From positions 744,001 to 808,000 of the forward strand of contig UAVY01000004.1 of the NCBI GenBank assembly GCA_900446925.1: 64,000 nt of DNA. Direction: 5' to 3'. Below are positions 56,697 to 64,000 of this stretch, piece after piece. The stretch comes from Citrobacter koseri. Lineage in GTDB: Bacteria; Pseudomonadota; Gammaproteobacteria; Enterobacterales; Enterobacteriaceae. The notes under the pieces were generated by a model. The model saw nothing but the letters and a program-made list of their open reading frames with translations, searched no databases and was not told the origin of the DNA. Position numbers and translations under genes: made by a program. Position 1 is the first letter of the stretch; each line of letters opens with the position of its first letter.

Positions 56697-57439
56697 ATGG
56701 CAGGTCATAGTAAATGGGCCAACACCAGACATCGTAAAGCAGCGCAGGATGCTAAACGCGGGTAAAATTTTCACCAAAATCATTCGTGAGCTGGTGACGG
56801 CGGCCAAACTGGGCGGCGGCGACCCGGACGCTAACCCGCGTCTGCGTGCGGCAGTCGATAAAGCGCTGTCGAACAACATGACCCGCGATACGCTGAATCG
56901 TGCGATTGCGCGTGGCGTCGGCGGCGATGATGATGCGAACATGGAAACCATCATCTATGAAGGTTACGGTCCTGGCGGCACGGCTGTGATGGTTGAGTGC
57001 CTGTCTGACAACCGTAACCGTACCGTTGCGGAAGTGCGTCACGCTTTCAGCAAATGCGGCGGCAACCTGGGTACTGACGGTTCCGTGGCTTACCTGTTCA
57101 GCAAAAAAGGGGTGATCTCCTTCGAACAGGGCGACGAAGACACCATCATGGAAGCCGCGCTGGAAGCCGGTGCGGAAGACGTTGTGACCTTTGATGACGG
57201 TGCGATTGACGTCTACACCGCATGGGAAGAGATGGGCAAAGTGCGCGACGCGCTGGAAGCTGCGGGTCTGAAAGCGGACAACGCTGAAGTGTCCATGATC
57301 CCGTCCACCAAAGCGGATATGGATGTGGAAACCGCGCCGAAACTGATGCGTCTGATCGATATGCTGGAAGACTGCGACGACGTGCAGGAAGTTTACCATA
57401 ACGGTGAGATCTCTGGATGAGGTTGCGGCTACGTTATAA
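56697..57439 (+). CDS. yebC: YebC/PmpR family protein (two indels)
   Basis: 246 residues after removing an extra G near 56761 (CGCGGGTAAA) and near 57417 (TCTGGATGAG); 743 bases is two above expected. The N-terminus [20 protein letters not shown] and interior [20 protein letters not shown] are family hallmarks. YebC-type proteins have been described as transcription regulators and, more recently, as factors easing ribosome stalling. It lies between nudB and ruvC as in E. coli. Confidence 0.94.
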
Positions 57440-57476
57440 TGACGTGGTTTAATTCCGTTCTAATCGGAGGCGCGTG

Positions 57477-57999
57477 ATGTCTATTATTCTCGGTATCGAC
57501 CCGGGTTCACGCGTCACGGGTTATGGCGTGATTCGTCAGGTGGGCAGGCAACTGACTTACCTGGGCAGCGGGTGTATCGCACGAAAGTGGATGATTTACC
57601 GTCTCGTCTGAAGCTGATTTATGCGGGCGTGACGGAAATCATCACCCAGTTCCAGCCGGACTATTTCGCGATTGAACAGGTGTTTATGGCGAAGAACGCG
57701 GACTCCGCGCTTAAGCTGGGTCAGGCGCGCGGCGTGGCGATTGTCGCGGCGGTAAACCAGGGATCTTCCGGTGTTTGAGTATGCCGCCCGTCAGGTGAAG
57801 CAAACCGTTGTCGGGATCCGGCAGTGCCGAGAAAAGCCAGGTACAGCACATGGTGCGCACGTTGCTGAAACTCCCGGCAAATCCCCAGGCGGATGCGGCG
57901 GATGCGCTGGCTATCGCCATCACCCACTGCCACGTTAGCCAGAACGCGATGCAAATGAGTGACTCGCGGCTCAATCTGGCGCGTGGGCGGCTACGATAA
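57477..57999 (+). CDS. ruvC: Holliday junction resolvase RuvC (three indels)
   Basis: 173 residues; ATG 57477 after CGGAGGCGCGTG. The catalytic Asp7 is in [14 protein letters not shown], Glu66 in [17 protein letters not shown], and the final acidic residues in [13 protein letters not shown]. One C is missing near 57579 and single bases are extra near 57765 and 57820; the net of +1 matches 523 bases. RuvC cuts Holliday junctions held by RuvAB. yebB, which follows in K-12, is absent. Confidence 0.94.
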
Positions 58000-58008
58000 T
58001 GACAAATG

Positions 58009-58037
58009 AGGCTGGATATCTATCCAGCCTTTTTTTA
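58009..58037 (+). terminator. Terminator after ruvC
   Basis: AGGCTGGATA-TC-TATCCAGCCT then seven T residues; separates ruvC from ruvAB. Confidence 0.9.
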
Positions 58038-58080
58038 TGATACCACTTTACTTTTTCGGCCCCCAACGCAGGAGCGCAAT

Positions 58081-58692
58081 GTGATAGGCAGACTCAGAGG
58101 CATTATTCTGGAAAAACAACCCCCGCTGGTATTACTTGAGGTGGGCGGCGTAGGCTATGAAGTCCATATGCCGATGACCTGTTTTTATGAGCTCCCGGAA
58201 TCTGGAAAAGAAGCGACCGTATTCACCCATTTTGTGGTGCGTGAAGATGCGCAATTGCTGTACGGGTTTAACAATAAACAGGAGCGAACCCTGTTTAAAG
58301 AACTGATCAAAACGAACGGCGTCGGGCCGAAACTCGCGCTGGCGATCCTCTCCGGGATGTCGGCTCAGCAGTTTGTGAATGCCGTTGAGCGCGAGGAGCC
58401 CGCCGCGTTGGTGAAACTGCCGGGTATCGGTAAAAAAACCGCAGAACGCCTGATCGTTGAAATGAAAGATCGCTTCAAAGGCCTGCACGGTGACCTCTTT
58501 ACGCCGGCCGCCGACCTGGTGCTGACCTCTCCGGCAAGTCCGGCAACGGATGATGCGGAGCAAGAAGCGGTTGCTGCGCTGGTGGCGCTGGGCTATAAAC
58601 CACAGGAAGCCAGCCGCATGGTGAGCAAAATTGCCCGCCCTGACGCCAGCAGTGAAACATTGATTCGCGAAGCACTCCGCGCCGCGTTATGA
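58081..58692 (+). CDS. ruvA: Holliday junction DNA helicase subunit RuvA
   Basis: 203 residues, intact, GTG start at 58081 ([20 protein letters not shown]) as in E. coli. OB-fold domain, two helix-hairpin-helix motifs ([14 protein letters not shown] and [17 protein letters not shown]), and the C-terminal RuvB-binding domain after a flexible linker. The upstream region is only about 45 bases long after the ruvC terminator, so the LexA-controlled promoter must be compact or overlap it; no clear LexA box (CTGT-N8-ACAG) is visible. Confidence 0.96.
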   Translation: MIGRLRGIILEKQPPLVLLEVGGVGYEVHMPMTCFYELPESGKEATVFTHFVVREDAQLLYGFNNKQERTLFKELIKTNGVGPKLALAILSGMSAQQFVNAVEREEPAALVKLPGIGKKTAERLIVEMKDRFKGLHGDLFTPAADLVLTSPASPATDDAEQEAVAALVALGYKPQEASRMVSKIARPDASSETLIREALRAAL

Positions 58693-58697
58693 GGTAA

Positions 58698-59712
<1,015 letters not shown>

Positions 59713-59724
59713 CTTATGTGCGTT

Positions 59725-59797
59725 AGGCCGGATGGCGGCTGCGCCTTATCCGGCCTGCCTGTGAACGTGGGCCCGGTAAGCGGAGCGCCACCGGGAA
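59725..59797. repeat. REP palindromes between ruvB and znuB
   Basis: TAGGCCGGATGGCGGCTGCGCC...CCGGCCTGCC and GGCCCGGTAAGCGGAGCGCCACCGGG units between convergent genes. Confidence 0.75.
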
Positions 59798-59805
59798 ACA
59801 CACGC

Positions 59806-60591
59806 TTAGCTCGCCTGCTTTTTCATCATGCTGAAGATAAACAGCAACGCGGCACACAGCACCACTGACGGGCCTGCCGGCGTGTCGTAAAACGCAGAAA
59901 ATGTCAGACCGCCTGTAACCGCTATCATACCCATTCCTACTGCGACACCCGCCATCTGCTCCGGGGTGCGGGCAAAGCGACGCGCCGTGGCGGCAGGAAT
60001 AATCAGCAATGAGGTGATGATCAACGCGCCAACGAACTTCATCGCCACGCCGATAGTCAATGCGGTGACCAGCATCAGCAGGAGCTTAACGCGCTGTAAC
60101 TTCACGCCATCGACAAAAGCTAGATCCGGGCTAATGGTCATCGACAGCAGATTACGCCACTGCCAGAAGAGGATCGCCAGCACGATAACCACGCCGATGG
60201 CGATGAAAATCAGGTCTTCCGGCGTCACGGCCAGCAGGTCGCCAAACAGATAAGCCATCAAGTCCACGCGAATGTTGGACATCAGGCTGACGACCACAAG
60301 ACCTAACGACAGGGCACTGTGCGCCATAATGCCGAGAAGCGTGTCGATAGCGAGGTGAGGGCGTTTCTCCAGCCACACCAGACCGGCTGCCAGCATCAGC
60401 GTAACGGCGATCACCGCATAGAACGGGTTGATGTCCAGCAGCAACCCAAAAGCGACTCCCAGCAGCGAGGCGTGCGCCAGCGTATCGCCAAAATAGGACA
60501 TTCGACGCCAGACCACGAACGAGCCCAGCGGGCCAGCGGCGCAGGCCAGCATGATCCCGGCTAACCAGCCAGGCAATAACAGTTCAATCAT
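59806..60591 (-). CDS. znuB: Zinc ABC transporter permease ZnuB
   Basis: 261 residues, intact, ATG 60591. ABC-3 family permease with about seven to eight membrane helices; [20 protein letters not shown] is a conserved segment. It forms the inner-membrane channel of the high-affinity zinc importer and overlaps znuC by 4 bases. Confidence 0.96.
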   Translation of the reverse strand: MIELLLPGWLAGIMLACAAGPLGSFVVWRRMSYFGDTLAHASLLGVAFGLLLDINPFYAVIAVTLMLAAGLVWLEKRPHLAIDTLLGIMAHSALSLGLVVVSLMSNIRVDLMAYLFGDLLAVTPEDLIFIAIGVVIVLAILFWQWRNLLSMTISPDLAFVDGVKLQRVKLLLMLVTALTIGVAMKFVGALIITSLLIIPAATARRFARTPEQMAGVAVGMGMIAVTGGLTFSAFYDTPAGPSVVLCAALLFIFSMMKKQAS

Positions 60592-61343
60592 GAGTGTCCA
60601 TTTCCTCGGCGCAGTACGATACGGCCTTGTAAATCGTGGCGATGATTATGATGATGACGGTAAATCCCCAACTGTTCTGCGCCGCGCGGCCCGAACATAG
60701 AGATGAATTCAGGATGCATGGAAACGATTTCAGGGGTGCCGGAGCAACAGATGTGGTGATTCAGACACAGCACTTCATCCGTTTTCGCCATCACCAGGTG
60801 CAGGTCGTGCGAGACCATCAGCACCGCGCAATCCAGCTCGCGCCGCAACTGGTCAATGAGATCGTACAGGGCGACCTGACCATTGACATCCACGCCCTGA
60901 GTCGGCTCATCCAGTACCAGCAGCTGTGGTTGATTCAGCAGCGCGCGGGCTAACAAAACGCGCTGGGTTTCACCGCCGGACAGCTTTTGCATGGGGGCGT
61001 CAATGAGGTGTCCGGCCTGAACGCGTTTCAGGGCCGGAAGAATGTCGTTTTTTTGCGTACCAGGGCGTAAGCGTAAAAAGCGGCTTACCGTCAGCGGCAG
61101 CGTGGTGTCGAGATACAGTTTTTGCGGGACGTAGCCAATACGCAACTGCCCGTTGCGCTTGATCAGCCCTTCATCAGGCGCTACCAGCCCTAATACTACG
61201 CGTACCAGCGTAGACTTCCCGGCACCGTTTGGGCCGAGAAGCGTCAAAATTTTTCCTGGTCTGAGTTCAAGCGACACGTCAGAAAGGACGCGGCGTTGAC
61301 CGAAAGAGACCGAAACATTTTCCAGTGAAACCAAAGTCGTCAT
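60588..61343 (-). CDS. znuC: Zinc ABC transporter ATPase ZnuC
   Basis: 251 residues, intact, ATG 61343. Walker [14 protein letters not shown], signature [15 protein letters not shown], Walker [14 protein letters not shown], switch His in MVSHDLHLV. The His-rich tail ([10 protein letters not shown]) is usual in ZnuC and may sense or buffer zinc. Divergent from znuA across a Zur operator. Confidence 0.96.
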   Translation of the reverse strand: MTTLVSLENVSVSFGQRRVLSDVSLELRPGKILTLLGPNGAGKSTLVRVVLGLVAPDEGLIKRNGQLRIGYVPQKLYLDTTLPLTVSRFLRLRPGTQKNDILPALKRVQAGHLIDAPMQKLSGGETQRVLLARALLNQPQLLVLDEPTQGVDVNGQVALYDLIDQLRRELDCAVLMVSHDLHLVMAKTDEVLCLNHHICCSGTPEIVSMHPEFISMFGPRGAEQLGIYRHHHNHRHDLQGRIVLRRGNGHS

Positions 61344-61370
61344 GTCAATTTTAGGCTTGCAGAAGTCACA

Positions 61371-61392
61371 GAATGTTATAATATCACATTTC
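61371..61392. promoter_or_regulatory. Zur operator between znuCB and znuA
   Basis: GAATGTTATAATATCACATTTC is a near-perfect match to the enterobacterial Zur palindrome (GAAATGTTATANTATAACATTTC). It overlaps both divergent promoters, so zinc-loaded Zur should repress all three znu genes. Confidence 0.9.
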
Positions 61393-61421
61393 TCACATTC
61401 ATTACGATGATTAGTCGCATT

Positions 61422-62369
61422 ATGTTACATAAAAATACGCTTCTTTTCGCAGCATTATCCGCTGCGCTATGGGGTGGTGCAACACAGGCCGCAAATGCCG
61501 CCGTTGTCGCCTCTCTCAAGCCCTTAGGTTTCATCGCTTCCGCCATTGCCGATGGCGTCACGGACACCCAGGTTTTATTGCCGGATGGGGCGTCTGAGCA
61601 TGATTATTCACTGCGTCCGTCTGACGTAAAACGCTTACAGGGCGCGGACTTAGTTGTCTGGATCGGCCCTGAGATGGAAGCGTTCATGGAAAAGTCAGTA
61701 AAGAACATTCCTGACGGAAAACAGGTAACGATTGCGCAGCTCGCCGACGTGAAACCGCTACTCATGAAAGGCGCTGATGACGACGACGACGATCACGATC
61801 ACGGGCATGCGCACGGTGAAAAAGGTGACGCACATCACCATCATGGTGATTACAACATGCATCTTTGGCTTTCCCCAGAGATAGCGCGGGCTTCAGCGGT
61901 TGCAATCCATGAAAAATTAGTGGAACTTATGCCGCAAAGTCGAGCCAAACTTGACGCCAACCTGAAGGATTTTGAGGCACAATTAGCCGCAACCGATAAG
62001 CAGGTAGGTAACGAGCTCGCACCGCTCAAGGGGAAAGGGTACTTCGTTTTTCATGACGCCTACGGCTACTACGAAAAACATTATGGGCTAACTCCGCTTG
62101 GTCACTTTACCGTGAACCCTGAGATTCAACCTGGTGCGCAGCGTTTACATGAAATAAGAACACAGTTGGTTGAGCAAAAAGCAACCTGCGTTTTTGCTGA
62201 GCCACAGTTCAGGCCAGCGGGTCGTTGAAGCCGTTGCGAGGAGGGACATCCGTTCGAATTGGGAACGTTGGATCCCCTCGGAACGAACATTAAACTGGGT
62301 AAAACAAGCTATTCAGCGTTTCTGAATCAATTAGCCAACCAGTATGCGAGCTGCCTGAAAGGAGATTAA
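61422..62369 (+). CDS. znuA: Periplasmic zinc-binding protein ZnuA (indels near 3' end)
   Basis: About 314 residues, ATG 61422 ([20 protein letters not shown], signal peptide). Cluster A-I zinc site His residues lie in [19 protein letters not shown] and [12 protein letters not shown]. The flexible zinc-loop is long and His/Asp-rich ([16 protein letters not shown] then HHHHGD). An indel near 62218 and possibly another soon after shift the frame; the tail [19 protein letters not shown] and CLKGD is in the other frame. Confidence 0.92.
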
Positions 62370-62384
62370 TGAGGACGTGAATAC

Positions 62385-63705
62385 GTGCAACAGATAGCCC
62401 GCTCTGTCGCCCTGGCATTTAATAAATCTGCCCCGACCCCACCGCGTTATGCTGGGGTCGCTTACTGTTCTGACACTGGCCGTCGCGGTATGGCGGCCTT
62501 ACGTTTACCACCCTGACTCTGCGCCCATCGTCAAAACCATCGAACTGGAAAAGAGCGAAATTCGTTCGCTGCTGCCTGAGGCCAGCGAACCGATTGATCA
62601 GGCGGCGCAGGAAGATGAAGCGATCCCACAGGATGAGCTGGACGACAAAACGTCTGGCGAAGTGGGCGTGCATGAATATGTTGTCTCCACCGGCGATACG
62701 CTGAGCAGCATTTTGAATCAGTATGGCATTGATATGGGCGATATCAGCCGACTGGCCGCTGCGGATAAGGAACTCCGTAATCTGAAAATCGGCCAGCAGA
62801 TCTCCTGGACGTTGACGCCGGACGGCGATTTGCAACGCCTGACCTGGGAAGTCTCACGCCGCGAAACGCGTACCTACGATCGTAGCGGAACGGGTTTCAA
62901 AATGAGCAGCGAAATGCAGCAGGGCGACTGGGTCAATAGCCTGATGAAAGGCGCAGTTGGCGGGAGCTTTGTCGCCAGTGCGAAAGACGCCGGTTTGACC
63001 AGCGCAGAAGTCAGCGCCGTCATTAAAGCGATGCAGTGGCAGATGGACTTCCGTAAGCTGAAAAAAGGCGATGAGTTCTCTGTGTTGATGTCGCGTGAAA
63101 TGCTGGATGGCAAGCGTGAACAGAGCCAGCTTCTGGGCGTGCGTCTGCGTTCAGATGGAAAAGATTATTACGCGATTCGCGCGGAAGACGGTAAGTTCTA
63201 TGACCGAAACGGCACAGGGCTTGCGAAAGGATTCTTGCGCTTCCCGACGGCGAAGCAGTTCCGCATTTCGTCAAACTTTAATCCGCGTCGTCTGAACCCG
63301 GTGACCGGTCGCGTTGCGCCGCATAAAGGCGTCGATTTTGCGATGCCGCAAGGTACGCCCGTGCTGTCGGTCGGTGACGGCGAGGTCGTGGTAGCGAAAC
63401 GCAGCGGCGCGGCAGGTTATTATGTCGCTATCCGTCACGGCCGTACTTACACCACGCGTTATATGCACCTGCGTAAGCTGCTGGTGAAACCTGGGCAGAA
63501 AGTGAAACGTGGCGATCGTATCGCGCTGTCAGGCAATACCGGGCGTTCTACCGGGCCGCATCTGCACTATGAAGTCTGGATTAACCAGCAGGCTGTTAAC
63601 CCGCTGACGGCAAAACTGCCGCGTACCGAAGGGCTGACAGGTTCTGACCGCCGTGCTTATCTGGCGCAGGTCAAAGAAGTCCTGCCGCAGTTGCGCTTCG
63701 ATTAA
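62385..63705 (+). CDS. mepM: Murein DD-endopeptidase MepM (one indel)
   Basis: About 439 residues. GTG 62385 (VQQIARSVALAFN) is 15 bases after znuA; one extra base near 62420-62445 shifts the frame before MLGSLTVLTLAVAVWRP, the membrane anchor. LysM domain around HEYVVSTGDTLSSILNQYGI; the M23 catalytic domain has zinc ligands in PHKGVDFAMP and GPHLHYEVW. It cuts D-Ala-mDAP crosslinks to allow peptidoglycan growth. Cotranscription with znuA is possible. Confidence 0.93.
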
Positions 63706-63720
63706 TAAATACGCTTATAG

Positions 63721-63750
63721 AGCCGGTACGCGATGCGTACCGGCTTTTTT
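63721..63750 (+). terminator. Terminator of mepM
   Basis: AGCCGGTACGC-GAT-GCGTACCGGCT with six T residues, 15 bases after the stop. Confidence 0.9.
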
Positions 63751-63825
63751 ATTTTGTGTGGCGCACAGCGCGCCGCTACACTATCAACAGATTTTACTTT
63801 TCGTGGCATCAAACACTGGAAAAGC

Positions 63826-64000
63826 ATGGAAACGAAAAAAAATAACATTGAGTACATCCCTGAGTTTGAGAAATCTTTTCGTCATCCACGCTATTGGGGG
63901 GCTTGGTTGGGCGTGGCCGCAATGGCGGGTATTGCATTAACGCCCGCGTCGTTTCGCGATCCTTTACTGGCGAAGCTGGGACGTTTTGCCGGACGTCTGG
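63826..64000 (+). CDS. lpxM: Lipid A myristoyltransferase LpxM, N-terminal part (cut by window end)
   Basis: The first 58 codons from ATG 63826 read METKKNNIEYIPEFEKSFRH and continue PRYWGAWLGVAAMAGIALTP, matching E. coli LpxM (MsbB), the acyltransferase that adds the last myristate to Kdo2-lipid A at the inner membrane. The catalytic HX4D/E motif lies beyond the window. The mepM-lpxM order is as in E. coli. Confidence 0.93.
   Translation, partial: METKKNNIEYIPEFEKSFRHPRYWGAWLGVAAMAGIALTPASFRDPLLAKLGRFAGRL

Overview
The window is a piece of an enterobacterial chromosome, most likely Citrobacter or a close relative. From the left att site onward it follows the E. coli K-12 order yecA-tyrP-yecH-ftnA-yecR-yecJ-ftnB-araFGH-otsBA-uspC-flhDC-motAB-cheAW-tar-tap-cheRBYZ-flhBAE-argS-yecM-cutC-cmoBA-yecNED-aspS-nudB-yebC-ruvCAB-znuBCA-mepM-lpxM. 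It has araFGH and tap, which as I recall Salmonella lacks. It also has genes that K-12 lacks: an RpiB-like isomerase, a DJ-1 protein and a second PBP2 like Salmonella PBP2SAL. No phylogenetic computation was possible, so the genus is an inference.

Region 1 (1-4925) is the right end of an island integrated in the 3' part of a leuZ-type tRNA-Leu gene; a 56-bp copy of the tRNA end remains at 4870-4925. It carries the end of a GmrSD-like DUF262/DUF1524 gene that runs off the left edge, a small zinc-ribbon protein, and a tightly overlapping three-gene unit (1542-4713). That unit encodes a PH-like/TerB-like protein with a glycine-rich membrane tail, a coiled-coil protein, and a 505-residue protein with a histidine-rich core. 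I do not recognise it as a named system; it is the best candidate here for an undescribed, possibly defensive, system.

Region 2 (5-18.2 kb) holds housekeeping and accessory metabolism: SEC-C protein YecA, tyrosine permease, two ferritins, the arabinose ABC transporter, trehalose synthesis and UspC. Region 3 (18.3-41.9 kb) is the flagellar/chemotaxis locus. It is interrupted by a DAACS-family carrier gene between cheW and tar and by a four-gene chaperone-usher fimbrial operon between cheZ and flhB. Region 4 (41.9-47 kb) is an accessory block between flhE and argS: a GPH transporter and a GH105 unsaturated glycosyl hydrolase behind a KdgR-like operator, and a PBP2 paralogue. Region 5 (47-64 kb) is ordinary core: argS, yecM, cutC, tRNA-wobble enzymes cmoAB, yecNED, aspS-nudB-yebC-ruvC, ruvAB, znuABC with a Zur operator, mepM and the start of lpxM.

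Many genes, including the essential aspS and argS, are broken by single-base indels, mostly one extra base. In genes where I could compare lengths, the excess equals the number of insertions seen. I read this as consensus error in the assembly, not gene decay, and annotate these loci as full-length CDS with the indels noted. REP-type palindromes sit in many intergenic gaps.
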